A stretch of DNA of 64,000 bases, from contig JAPPFP010000026.1 of assembly GCA_028877275.1 (NCBI GenBank), forward strand, positions 62,001 through 126,000, written 5' to 3'. A program made the position numbers and the translations under genes. The notes under the pieces were generated by a model. It searched no databases and had not been told where the DNA came from. It saw only the letters and a program-made list of their open reading frames with translations. Source of the stretch: Acidobacteriota bacterium (GTDB taxonomy: Bacteria; Acidobacteriota; Thermoanaerobaculia; Multivoradales; Multivoraceae). Positions 20,141 through 28,892 of the stretch are shown one piece after another (position 1 is the stretch's first letter; the number at the start of each line of letters is the position of its first letter).

Positions 20141-21778
20141 TCAGTTGTACCAGTAGATGTGCTCGTCGTCCGCCGCGTCCGGCTCGAGCAGCGTCTTGTC
20201 GATGTTGACCGGGCTTTGGGTGGCCCAGGGCCAGATCGGTGCCGCCTGTTCGTCGTTGTGCTCGGCGAGGAGCTTCTTCAGGGCAGCGACCCGCTCCGGT
20301 TCCCTGTCGGCGAGGTTGTGCTGCTCGGTGGGGTCCTTCTTCATGTTGAAGAGCCATACCCCTCCGGGGGGTTCGCTGATCTGGAGTTTCCAGCCGTCGG
20401 CGAGGACGACCTGGTAGTCGCCGGTGCGCCAGAAGAGACGGTCGTGCGGCGCGCCTTCGACCTCACCCAGGACGTGCGGCACCAGGTCGACGCCGTCGAT
20501 CTTCCGGTCGCCGGGCAGATCGACTCCGGCCGCGGCCGCCGCGGTCGAGAAGATGTCGAAGCCGTGGACCGGGGCTTCGTAGGTCTGGCCGCCGTCGAGG
20601 CGAGCGGGCCACTTCAGGAGGAACGGCACGTGGATGCCCCCCTCGAAGAAGCTGATCTTCCAGCCGCGGAACGGCTCGTTTACCCGCGGCAGGCCGATGT
20701 AAGCGGGCGCCCCGTTGTCGGAAGTGAAGAAGACGAGCGTGTTCTCTTCGAGGCCGTTCTCGCGCAGCGCCTCGAGCACGCGGCCGACGCTGCGGTCGAG
20801 TGAACGGACCATCGCGGCGTAGACCCGCAGGCGATGCTCCTCGATGTGCGACAGCGCCTCGTAGTCGGCGCGTAGCGCCTGCAGCGGCGTGTGCACCGCC
20901 CAGTGAGCCAGGTACAGAAGGAAGGGCCGGTCCTTGTTCGCCTCGATGACCTGAATCGCCTGGTCGGTGTAGTAGTCGGTCAGGTAGCCGCCGGGCTCGA
21001 AGGAGGGACTGTCGTTGAACGACGCCTCGTAGCGCACGAAGCGCCACAGGAAGCGGTCGATCCCGTCGAACTCCTGCTTCGAGTTGACGACGTTCGGGTC
21101 GTCCTCGGGCAGGTACAGGCCGCTCCTCATCAGCAGGCTCTCGTCGAAGCCCTGCTCGTGAGCCCGCATGCCGTCGCCCACACCAAGGTGCCACTTGCCG
21201 ATGTGCACGGTGTGGTAGCCGGCCGGCTTGAGCAGCTCGGCGAGCGTGATCTCGGACGGCGGCACGCCCTTCTCGTCGATGGGAACCGAAGCCCCTTCCG
21301 GGTTGCCGCTCGTCTGCCGGAGCCTGCCTTCCGTGCTCGAGAGGCGGGGCACCATCGTGGCGAACCCCGGCGGCGTCGGCGTGAACTCGAAACCGAAGCG
21401 GGTGCCGTAGCGGCCGGTCATCAGCGCGGCCCGCGACGGGGCGCAGGTGCCGTTGGCCGAGTAGCCGTTGGCGAAGTGAACGCCGTCACGTGCCAGCGAG
21501 TCGATGTGCGGGGTCGGCACCGTGCCGCCCGCGACGCCGCCGCCGAGCCAGGTCAGGTCGTTCCAGCCGAGGTCGTCGGCGAGGATGACGACGATGTTGG
21601 GCGGCCGCTCCCCGGCGGGCCGTCCTTCGGGATCGGCGCCGGACTGCCAGTCGATCGTCCGGGTCGGACCGATCTCGGCGGGTTGAAACTGTGCTGCCGC
21701 GCCCGTGGCGCCGGCCGCGAAGGCCGCGGCGAGCCCGAGGGCGACCAGGCCGCGTCGCGCGCCGCATCGATTCATCAT
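20141..21778 (-). CDS. Type I (formylglycine-dependent) sulfatase, exported
   Basis: Periplasmic arylsulfatase-like hydrolase of 545 residues with a signal peptide ending ATGAAAQ near residue 30. The maturation motif C112-A-P-S-R is intact, so Cys112 can become formylglycine. Metal ligands D68/D69 (ILADDLGWND) and later motifs GKWHLG and FFTSDNGAP complete the family signature. The cysteine form would be matured by FGE or anSME; the FGE-like protein in this window seems to lack the catalytic cysteines, so maturation probably depends on a gene elsewhere. Divergent from the beta-propeller gene. Sulfated polysaccharide or sterol sulfate substrates are possible. Confidence 0.93.
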   Translation of the reverse strand: MMNRCGARRGLVALGLAAAFAAGATGAAAQFQPAEIGPTRTIDWQSGADPEGRPAGERPPNIVVILADDLGWNDLTWLGGGVAGGTVPTPHIDSLARDGVHFANGYSANGTCAPSRAALMTGRYGTRFGFEFTPTPPGFATMVPRLSSTEGRLRQTSGNPEGASVPIDEKGVPPSEITLAELLKPAGYHTVHIGKWHLGVGDGMRAHEQGFDESLLMRSGLYLPEDDPNVVNSKQEFDGIDRFLWRFVRYEASFNDSPSFEPGGYLTDYYTDQAIQVIEANKDRPFLLYLAHWAVHTPLQALRADYEALSHIEEHRLRVYAAMVRSLDRSVGRVLEALRENGLEENTLVFFTSDNGAPAYIGLPRVNEPFRGWKISFFEGGIHVPFLLKWPARLDGGQTYEAPVHGFDIFSTAAAAAGVDLPGDRKIDGVDLVPHVLGEVEGAPHDRLFWRTGDYQVVLADGWKLQISEPPGGVWLFNMKKDPTEQHNLADREPERVAALKKLLAEHNDEQAAPIWPWATQSPVNIDKTLLEPDAADDEHIYWYN

Positions 21779-21825
21779 TCTTGTCCTTTCGAGTGGTTGG
21801 GGCGATAGCCTACGAGATCAACGCG

Positions 21826-22740
21826 ATGGGTCCCGTTCTCTTCATCTGCCTTCTGTTTGCCGTCACGACTGCGACACATGTGCAGCCAGCGGCGGCACAG
21901 AACAACTCCTCCAGGATCGCCTTCGTGTCCAATCAGGACGGCAACCCGGAGATCTACGTCATGAACGAGGGTGGCTCCGACCTGACGCGGCTGACCAACA
22001 ATCCGGGCTTCGATGGTGCCCCGACGTGGTCGCCCGACGGCACCCGGATCGCATTCGCATCATCTCGCAACGACAACGCCGACATCTACATCATGAACGC
22101 CGACGGCTCCAACGTCGTCCGTCTCACCAGCCACGCGGCCAACGACGGCGGCCCCTCCTGGTCGGCCGACGGCTCGATGATCGCCTTCGATTCGAACCGC
22201 AGCGGCAGCTCTCAGGTGTGGCGTACCAACGTCGACGCCGGAAACTGGGGGTACAACCTCACGCAGCTCACCGAAGACCATCCTCTGGGGCGCGTAAACA
22301 ACTTCGTCGCCTGGTCGCCCGACGGTTTGTGGATCGCCTTCGAAGCCGACCGTGACCGCGACGACCCGGAGATCTATCTGGCCAACGCCGTCGATGGCAC
22401 CAACCAGCAGCGATTGACGTTCACTCGTGCTCTTGACGAGGTCCCCAGTTGGACACCCGACGGCAGGCAGATCGTCTACTCCACCGATCGCGACGGGGCA
22501 CCGCAGAACGGCAACTATGAGATCTACATCATGAACGTCGATGGCTCCGACAAGCGCCGTCTGACTACCGCCCCAGGTGCCGACTCCAACCCTTCGGTGT
22601 CGGCCGACGGCACCCGGATCGCCTTCGATTCTTCGCGCGGCGGAGGGAGGGAGATCTACGTCATGAACCTGGATGGCTCCAATCCGATTCGACTGACGGG
22701 CACAGGATCCAACAGCAACCCCGCCTGGTCACCGTTCTAG
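21826..22740 (+). CDS. TolB-like (PD40) beta-propeller protein, exported
   Basis: Exported protein of 304 residues from ATG 21826, with a signal peptide ending PAAAQ. It consists of six or so PD40/WD40-like blades, each with the pattern 'P.WSPDGTRIAF.S.R....IY.MN.DGS...RLT'. Such propellers occur in TolB and in many secreted proteins of unknown role; there is no TolB N-terminal domain here, so this is not TolB itself. It ends 30 bp before the selenoprotein gene on the same strand and may share its transcript. Codon use seems slightly less GC-biased than its neighbours. Confidence 0.85.
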   Translation: MGPVLFICLLFAVTTATHVQPAAAQNNSSRIAFVSNQDGNPEIYVMNEGGSDLTRLTNNPGFDGAPTWSPDGTRIAFASSRNDNADIYIMNADGSNVVRLTSHAANDGGPSWSADGSMIAFDSNRSGSSQVWRTNVDAGNWGYNLTQLTEDHPLGRVNNFVAWSPDGLWIAFEADRDRDDPEIYLANAVDGTNQQRLTFTRALDEVPSWTPDGRQIVYSTDRDGAPQNGNYEIYIMNVDGSDKRRLTTAPGADSNPSVSADGTRIAFDSSRGGGREIYVMNLDGSNPIRLTGTGSNSNPAWSPF

Positions 22741-22770
22741 GCGGGCTCAGAGAGAGGGAGTGTTCGACCC

Positions 22771-23982
22771 ATGAAGAGAGGCCGATTTGCGTTGCTCGCC
22801 CTCGTCCCGATGTTCCTGGCCGTTCCGGCGTTTTCCCAGGACGGCGACGAGAACGAGAACGAGAGAGTGAAGGGCGCGCACGAGAACCAGTCGCCGGAGG
22901 CGCGGCAGGACGATCTCGGCATCACGGTTCCCGTGCCGACGAGCCACCCGGGCCGGCGCTACCCGGCGGAACACGAGTTCCCGACCGGCCCGGCCATCGG
23001 CGAGCGCCTGCCGGAGTTCGAGCTACCGAACCAGGACGGCGAGCTGATCGACTTCCACGCGGACCGGGGGAACTCGAAGGCGATCGTCGTCTTCTATCGC
23101 TCCGCCGTCTGGTGACCGTACTGCCGCACGCAGCTGGTCGAGCTGCAAGACAACCTGGAACTCTTCGACGCCGAGGACATCAAGGTCTACGGCATCAGCT
23201 ACGACACGCAGGAGCAGTTGAAGACGTTTGCCGAGGATCGCGACGTCACCTACGACCTGCTCTCCGATGCCGACTCGGCGGTCATCAAGCGCTTCGGCAT
23301 CCTGAACACGACGATCGATCCCGACGCGGATGTGCTCAACCGGGCGACCCAGAAGGGGTTCTACGGGATCCCCTTCCCGGGCGTCTACGTCACGGACCGC
23401 GACGGCCGGGTGACGGAGAAGTTCTTCCACCGCCACTACGCGACGCGCACGTCGGCCGGCACGATTCGCGACAGCGCGATCGGCCGCATCCTGGCCAAGC
23501 ACGAGGTTCCCGCCGCCGAACTGGGCGACGAGCACGTCGAGGTTTCCGTCTTCCTCGCCGACGAGGCGCTCAAGTTCGAGTACACGAGCACTCTTCACGT
23601 GCGGTTCGAGGTCGCCGACGGCTACCACATCTACGCGGAACCCCTGCCCGACGGCTTCATCGCGTCCACGGCGACCGTCGTACCGACCAAGGGGGTGAGG
23701 CTCGGCGAGCCGATCTACCCGGCGACCTCCGAGCGCGAGTTTCCCGAGCTCGGCGTGACGCTCAACGTCTACGAGCAAGGCACGACCGACATCGCCATCC
23801 CGATCGCCCTGAACGCCGAGATTCTCAACTGGCCGATTCAGGACAAGCCGACCGAGATCGAGATCCCGGTCGACGTCGTCTACCAGGCCTGCAGCGAGAC
23901 GGTCTGCTACGTGCCGAAGGAAGAGACGGTCGTGCTCAAGGCGCCGATCGAACCGCTGGTGATGCCGGGTCGGCGTAGATAG
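22771..23982 (+). CDS. Selenoprotein: Sec-containing AhpC/TSA-like peroxiredoxin domain fused to DsbD-alpha-like domain
   Basis: Read through an in-frame TGA at 23113-23115, this gives a 403-residue exported thiol/selenol oxidoreductase. Signal peptide 1-23 (ends AFSQ); AhpC/TSA-type redoxin domain about 74-215 with VVFYRSAVW-U115-P-Y-C118-R, so selenocysteine sits where the first active-site Cys of a CXXC would be. A C-terminal domain about 250-400 (YHIYAEPLPDGF, YQACSETVCYVPKEE) resembles the N-terminal periplasmic domain of DsbD. Both parts are in one frame with homologous content continuing past TGA, and a SECIS-like hairpin follows it. Sec insertion needs selA, selB, selC and selD, none of which is in the window. 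Probably reduces peroxide or a disulfide in the periplasm. A simple stop would leave a redoxin ending at its catalytic residue. Confidence 0.86.
23113..23146 (+). promoter_or_regulatory. Sec codon and predicted bacterial SECIS hairpin
   Basis: TGA 23113-23115 is followed by a perfect 6-bp stem GCAGCT (23130-23135) / AGCTGC (23141-23146) with loop GGTCG (23136-23140). The loop starts 21 bases after the UGA and opens with GGU, as in SelB-binding bacterial SECIS loops such as that of E. coli fdhF. Position and loop agree with known constraints; binding is inferred. Confidence 0.72.
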
Positions 23983-24026
23983 CGCCGCCGGACTCGCCAC
24001 CTCCGACTCGACATCGGACAGTCAAG

Positions 24027-24716
24027 ATGAGCCTGATCCTCTACGGAGCCCACCTCTCTCCCTTCGTTCGGAAGGCGGATGCCCTGCTACGTGAGAAGGG
24101 GGCGCCCTTCGAGCTCGAGAGCGTCAACATCATGCCGATGCCCGACTGGTTCAAGGAGATCAGTCCGGCGCGTCGCATTCCGGTGTTGCGCGATACGGAG
24201 ATCGGAGAGGAAGGCCCGGCGGGCACGATTCCCGATTCATCCGCGATCTGCGCCTACATCGAGCAGAAGTTCCCGGAGCCCGCGTTCTATCCGGCGGATC
24301 CCTACGAGCGCGGCCGCGCGGTCTGGCTGGAGGAGTACTGCGACACCGAGCTGGCGATGGCGATCGGCCTCGGGATCTTCCGCCCGATCCAGTTCAAACG
24401 GTTCATGGGCGAGGAGCCCGATGTGGACACGGCCAGGAAGACGTATGAGGAACGGCTTCCGCGGCGTCTGGACTATCTCGAGGGCGAAGTCGGTGACGGG
24501 CCGTTCCTGGTCGGCGACGCGCTCACCATCGCGGACGTCTCGCTCGCGTGCCAGATCGCTCAGTTCGAGTTCGTCGCCGGGCCGCTCGACGCCTCGCGGT
24601 GGCCCGGAGTGGCCGGCCTCGTCGAGCGCTTGACGGGGCGGGACAGCTTCCAGCCCTGCCTCACGATCTGCCGGAAGATCGTGAAGCAGGAGCCCATCGA
24701 TCTGAGCGCGGCTTGA
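24027..24716 (+). CDS. Glutathione S-transferase family protein
   Basis: Soluble 229-residue GST-fold protein. The N-terminal thioredoxin-like half (YGAHLSPFVRKADALLREKG; ARRIPVLRD; DSSAICAYIEQKFP) has the cis-Pro IPVL and the glutathione-contacting DS motif; the C-terminal all-helical half contains FLVGDALTIADVSLACQ. It lacks the SSC..RV motif typical of zeta-class maleylacetoacetate isomerase. Its position just ahead of homogentisate dioxygenase (57 bp) nevertheless makes an isomerase or glutathione-dependent role in that pathway worth considering. It also follows the selenoprotein by 44 bp. Confidence 0.88.
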   Translation: MSLILYGAHLSPFVRKADALLREKGAPFELESVNIMPMPDWFKEISPARRIPVLRDTEIGEEGPAGTIPDSSAICAYIEQKFPEPAFYPADPYERGRAVWLEEYCDTELAMAIGLGIFRPIQFKRFMGEEPDVDTARKTYEERLPRRLDYLEGEVGDGPFLVGDALTIADVSLACQIAQFEFVAGPLDASRWPGVAGLVERLTGRDSFQPCLTICRKIVKQEPIDLSAA

Positions 24717-24773
24717 TCGGCGAGTAGCTAGAATCCCTGTAGCCGAAGTACGGCGAGAGAGAGCGCTCGACCC

Positions 24774-26117
24774 ATGACGGGACGCCGGATCGTCCAGGCC
24801 GAAACCCCCTGCGGGACGACACCGGGCTACATGCCCGGGTTCGGCAACGACTTCGAGACCGAAGCGCTGCCGGGCGCGCTGCCGCAGGGCCAGAACAGCC
24901 CGCAGCGCTGCGCGTACGGCCTGTATGCCGAGCAGCTCTCGGGGACGCCGTTCACGGCGCCCCAGGGCGAGAACGAGCGGACCTGGTGCTACCGGATCCG
25001 CCCTTCGGTCAGGCACACGTCGCGCTTTCGGAGCATCGACGTGCCGTACTGGCGGTCGGCGCCCCACATCGTCGACGACGTTGTCTCCCTGGGTCAGTAC
25101 CGCTGGGATCCGGTGCCCCACACGACCGAGGCGCTGACCTTCCTGACCGGCATGCGCACGATGACGACCGCCGGCGACGTGAACACCCAGGTGGGGATGG
25201 CCGCCCACGTCTACCTCGCCACCGAGAGCATGGTCGACGAGTATTTCTACTCGGCCGACTCGGAGATGCTCGTTGTTCCCCAGGACGGCCGGCTCGTCTT
25301 CTGGACGGAACTCGGGCGGATCGACCTCGAGCCTCGGGAGATCGCGATCCTGCCCCGCGGCATGGTCTTTCGCGTGGAGGTCGCGGACGGCCCCGCCCGG
25401 GGCTTCGTGTGCGAGAACTACGGCGCGAAGTTCCGCCTGCCCGACCGCGGGCCGATCGGCGCCAACTGCCTCGCCAACCCCCGCGACTTCAAGACGCCCG
25501 TCGCGGCGTTCGAGGATCGCGAGGTTCCGTCACGGCTGGTGATCAAGTGGTGCGGCCGCTTCCACGCGTCGGACATCGGGCAGTCGCCGCTCGACATCGT
25601 CGCCTGGCACGGCAACTACGCCCCTTCGAAGTACGATCTGGAGGCCTTCGCGCCGGTCGGCGCGATCCTCTTCGACCACCCCGACCCGTCGATCTTCACG
25701 GTCCTGACCGCGCCCTCGGGCGTGCCCGGCACCGCCAACATCGACTTCGTGCTCTTTCGCGATCGCTGGAGCGTCGCGGAACACACCTTCCGGCCGCCCT
25801 GGTACCACAAGAACATCATGTCGGAGCTGATGGGCAACATCTACGGCATCTACGACGCCAAGCCGGAGGGCTTCGTGCCGGGCGGCCTGTCGCTGCACAA
25901 CATGATGCTGCCCCACGGCCCCGACGCCGACGCCTTCGAGGCCGCGACATCCGCCGAACTGGCGCCGAAGAAGCTCGAGAACACGATGAGCTTCATGTTT
26001 GAGACCCGCTTCCCGCAGCACCTGACCGAGTTCGCGGCCCGGGAGGCGCCGCTCCAGGACGACTACACGGACTGCTGGACGGGGCTCGAGAAGCGCTTCG
26101 ACCCGGACAACGGCTGA
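24774..26117 (+). CDS. hmgA: Homogentisate 1,2-dioxygenase
   Basis: Cytosolic Fe(II) ring-cleavage enzyme turning homogentisate into maleylacetoacetate in tyrosine/phenylacetate catabolism. The 447 residues match the full family length, opening with YMPGFGNDFETEALPGALP. The iron ligands are expected at the His of PPWYHKN, the Glu of MSELMGN and the His of LSLHNMM, all present. The following MBL-fold gene overlaps its stop (TGATG), so the cluster hmgA-MBL-FAD monooxygenase-DUF2783 is translationally coupled. No fumarylacetoacetase is seen in the window. Confidence 0.96.
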   Translation: MTGRRIVQAETPCGTTPGYMPGFGNDFETEALPGALPQGQNSPQRCAYGLYAEQLSGTPFTAPQGENERTWCYRIRPSVRHTSRFRSIDVPYWRSAPHIVDDVVSLGQYRWDPVPHTTEALTFLTGMRTMTTAGDVNTQVGMAAHVYLATESMVDEYFYSADSEMLVVPQDGRLVFWTELGRIDLEPREIAILPRGMVFRVEVADGPARGFVCENYGAKFRLPDRGPIGANCLANPRDFKTPVAAFEDREVPSRLVIKWCGRFHASDIGQSPLDIVAWHGNYAPSKYDLEAFAPVGAILFDHPDPSIFTVLTAPSGVPGTANIDFVLFRDRWSVAEHTFRPPWYHKNIMSELMGNIYGIYDAKPEGFVPGGLSLHNMMLPHGPDADAFEAATSAELAPKKLENTMSFMFETRFPQHLTEFAAREAPLQDDYTDCWTGLEKRFDPDNG

Positions 26118-27067
26118 TGGCAAGGGCGTTCGCGTCGGCGGGGGACCTCGCCGAGAAGCAGATCAGCTTCACCGAGGTCGGCGAGGGGCTTTGGGCCTTC
26201 ACCGCGGAGGGCGACCCCAACTCCGGCGTGATCATCGGCGACGACTGCGTCATGGTGGTCGAGGCGCAGGCGACGCCGCTGCTCGCGAACAAGGTGATCG
26301 AGAAGGTGCGCTCCGTGACCGACAAGCCGATCACGCACCTGGTCCTCACGCACTACCACGCGGTGCGGGTGCTCGGGGCGTCGGCCTTCGACGCGCAGCA
26401 GGTCATCATGTCCGAGACCGCCCGCTCGATGGTCGCGGAGCGAGGCCAGGAGGACTGGGACAGCGAGTTCCAGCGGATGCCGCGCCTGTTCGAGGGCCAC
26501 GAGTCGATCCCGGGCCTGACCTGGCCGACCACCACCTTCTCGAGCCGGATGACGGTCTACCTCGGCAAGCGCCGGGTCGACATCCTGCAGGTGGGCCGCG
26601 CCCACACCGCCGGCGACGCCGTCATCTGGGTGCCGGACGAACAGGTGCTGTTCACCGGCGACATCGTCGAGTACCACTCGGCCTGCTACTGCGGCGACGG
26701 GCACTTCCTCGACTGGGGCGGGACGCTCGACCGGATCGCCTCCTTCCGGCCGGGTGCGATCGCGCCCGGCCGCGGCGCCGCGCTGGTGGGAGAAGAGATG
26801 GTGGCCGCGGCGATCGAGAGCACGCGCGACTTCGTCGACTCGACTTACAAGTCGACAGCGCGTGTCGCCGCTCGGGGCGGAACGCTGAAGGAGGCCTTCG
26901 AGGCCACCCGGGCGGCGTGCGACCCGAAGTTCTCCGACTACGCGATCTACGAGCACTGCCTGCCCTTCAACGTCGCGCGGGCGTACGACGAGGCGCGGGG
27001 GATCGACACGCCGCGCATCTGGACCGCGCAGCGCGACCTAGAGATGTGGGCGGCGCTGCAGGATTGA
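26117..27067 (+). CDS. MBL-fold hydrolase-like protein with altered metal motif
   Basis: A 316-residue metallo-beta-lactamase-fold protein in the homogentisate cluster, overlapping hmgA by one base. The usual HXHXDH motif reads LTHYHAVRVLGAS: H79 and H81 remain but the Asp and His of the second metal site are V83 and R84. Other ligands persist (RAHTAGD, FTGDIV). It may thus bind one metal or act on a specialised substrate such as a thioester or lactone in aromatic catabolism. The overlap with both neighbours supports a pathway role, but the reaction is unknown. Confidence 0.85.
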   Translation: MARAFASAGDLAEKQISFTEVGEGLWAFTAEGDPNSGVIIGDDCVMVVEAQATPLLANKVIEKVRSVTDKPITHLVLTHYHAVRVLGASAFDAQQVIMSETARSMVAERGQEDWDSEFQRMPRLFEGHESIPGLTWPTTTFSSRMTVYLGKRRVDILQVGRAHTAGDAVIWVPDEQVLFTGDIVEYHSACYCGDGHFLDWGGTLDRIASFRPGAIAPGRGAALVGEEMVAAAIESTRDFVDSTYKSTARVAARGGTLKEAFEATRAACDPKFSDYAIYEHCLPFNVARAYDEARGIDTPRIWTAQRDLEMWAALQD

Positions 27068-28665
27068 GGATCTTCGAGACGCCGCTCTATCCCTACGAGC
27101 GGAGTCCCGACCAGGACGCCCCGGCGCCGGCCCGTCACCCGGTCGTCGTGGTCGGTGCGGGGCCGGCCGGCCTGACGGCCGCCATCGACCTGGCGCGGCG
27201 CGACATCCCCGTGGTGCTCCTCGACGAGAACGACCGGGTCAGCTACGGGTCGCGCGCCATCTGTTTCGCCAAGCGGGCGCTGGAGATCTTCGACCGCCTT
27301 GGCTGCGGCGACGAGATCGTCGACCATGGCGTGACCTGGAGCCGCGGCAAGGTCTTCTTCCGCGACCGCCGCATCTACGAGTTCGATCTCCTGGCGGAGG
27401 AAGGGCACCGGCGGCCCGCTTTCATCAACCTGCAGCAGTACCGCCTCGAGGAACTCCTGGTGAGGCGCCTCCGCGATCTCCAGTCGGAGGGCCGTCCCGT
27501 CGAGCTGCGCGGAGGCAGCCGGGTGACGAAGGTCGAACCGGCGGCTGACAGCGTGCTCCTGACCGTCGACACCCCGGAAGGTCCGTACCGGCTGGAGGCG
27601 GAGTGGGTGGTGGCGTGCGACGGGGCCGGCTCGACGGTGCGACGTGAACTGGGACTCGAGTTCGCGGGTCGCGTGTTCGAGGACAGCTTCCTCATCGCCG
27701 ACGTCACCATGAAGGCCGACTTTCCGACCGAGCGCTGGTTCTGGTTCGATCCGCCGTTCAACCGGGGCCAGTCGGCGCTGCTTCACAAGCAGCCGGAGGG
27801 CATGTGGCGGATCGACCTGCAGCTTGGGCCGGGTGCCGACCGGGAGGAGGAGCAGCGTCCGGAGAAGGTCGTTCCGTGGCTGCGCCAGATGCTCGGCGAC
27901 GATGTCGAGTTCGAACTCGAGTGGATCTCGGTCTACACCTTTCAGTGCGCGCGGATCGAGCGCTTCCGCCACGGCCGCGTGCTCTTCGCCGGCGACGCGG
28001 CGCACCAGGTCTCGCCGTTCGGGGCGCGCGGGGCCAACAGCGGCCTCCAGGACGTCGACAACCTGGTGTGGAAGCTCGAGCGCGTCCTCCTCGGCCGCTC
28101 GCCGGATTCGCTTCTCGACAGCTACGACGCGGAGCGGGTTCCGGCAGCCGACGAGAACATCCTGAACTCGACGCGCTCGACCGACTTCATCAGTCCGAAG
28201 TCGGAGACCAGCCGACTGTTCCGGGACGCGGTCCTGAACCTCGCGGAGACGCAGCCCATGGCGCGGCCCCTGGTGAACTCGGGACGGCTGTCGTTGCCGC
28301 ACGTGGTTCGCGACTCGCCCCTCCAGAGCCCGGACGCGGACGGCCTTCCCGCGCGCACGCGGCCCGGCTCGCCCGCGGTCGATGCGCCGATCGACGACGG
28401 CTGGCTGCTGGCGCGGCTGGGCGACCGCTTCCAGCTTCTGGCGCTGGGCATCGACGTTCCTGACGACGAGCCCGGCCTGGAAGTCGTCAGCTTGCCCGCC
28501 CGGCGGCACGCGCTGCTGGACGAGAGGTACCTAGGCGATGCTCCCGGTGCCCTGTATCTTCTCCGTCCCGACCAGCACGTCGCCGCGCGCTTCACCGACT
28601 ACGACCCCGAGCGGATCGCCGACGCTTTTCGGCGCGCGAGGGCCCAGGAGAGAGACGACCCATGA
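27064..28665 (+). CDS. FAD-dependent aromatic monooxygenase (PheA/TfdB, MhpA-like)
   Basis: Flavoprotein hydroxylase of 533 residues starting at TTG 27064, which overlaps the upstream stop by four bases (TTGA). The Rossmann motif VVVGAGPAGLTAA is at about 28-40, the DG motif in VACDGAGSTVRREL, and the FAD-binding GD motif in VLFAGDAAHQVSPFGARGANSG; a thioredoxin-like C-terminal region follows as in phenol hydroxylase-type enzymes. In this operon it plausibly hydroxylates a phenolic acid towards homogentisate. The true substrate could be 3- or 4-hydroxyphenylacetate or a hydroxybenzoate; sequence does not decide. Confidence 0.88.
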   Translation: MRIFETPLYPYERSPDQDAPAPARHPVVVVGAGPAGLTAAIDLARRDIPVVLLDENDRVSYGSRAICFAKRALEIFDRLGCGDEIVDHGVTWSRGKVFFRDRRIYEFDLLAEEGHRRPAFINLQQYRLEELLVRRLRDLQSEGRPVELRGGSRVTKVEPAADSVLLTVDTPEGPYRLEAEWVVACDGAGSTVRRELGLEFAGRVFEDSFLIADVTMKADFPTERWFWFDPPFNRGQSALLHKQPEGMWRIDLQLGPGADREEEQRPEKVVPWLRQMLGDDVEFELEWISVYTFQCARIERFRHGRVLFAGDAAHQVSPFGARGANSGLQDVDNLVWKLERVLLGRSPDSLLDSYDAERVPAADENILNSTRSTDFISPKSETSRLFRDAVLNLAETQPMARPLVNSGRLSLPHVVRDSPLQSPDADGLPARTRPGSPAVDAPIDDGWLLARLGDRFQLLALGIDVPDDEPGLEVVSLPARRHALLDERYLGDAPGALYLLRPDQHVAARFTDYDPERIADAFRRARAQERDDP

Positions 28666-28892
28666 CCCGACTCCAGACCAAATCCAACATCCCCGATAGC
28701 GACGGCTTCTACGACGAACTCCTTGAGCTTCACCGGGGCTGCACGAAGGACGAGAGCGACGCGCTGAATATCAGTCTGATCCTGCTGCTGGCCAACCACA
28801 TCGGCGATCGCGAGGTGCTCAGCGAGGCGATGCAGGTCGCCGGCAATCTGGTGAAGTCGGAGTTTTCGGCGCCTGCTCGAGAGGATCAGTGA
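28662..28892 (+). CDS. DUF2783 family small protein
   Basis: A 76-residue soluble protein, ATG 28662 overlapping the monooxygenase stop (ATGA). Text such as DGFYDELLELHRG, DALNISLILLLANHIGD and VLSEAMQVA fits DUF2783, a short helical family often found next to FAD-dependent aromatic hydroxylases. It could be a partner or stability factor for the hydroxylase; no function is established. Confidence 0.85.
   Translation: MTRLQTKSNIPDSDGFYDELLELHRGCTKDESDALNISLILLLANHIGDREVLSEAMQVAGNLVKSEFSAPAREDQ

Noticed and set aside
22771..23982. Pseudogene or nonsense mutation in the redoxin gene
   Set aside because: The TGA stands precisely at the catalytic Cys position, both sides are in one frame with no other lesion, a SECIS-like hairpin follows, and a second gene in the window shows the same pattern.
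24027..24716. Maleylacetoacetate isomerase (zeta GST) completing the homogentisate pathway
   Set aside because: The characteristic SSC motif near the N-terminus is not present; only the general GST fold can be supported.
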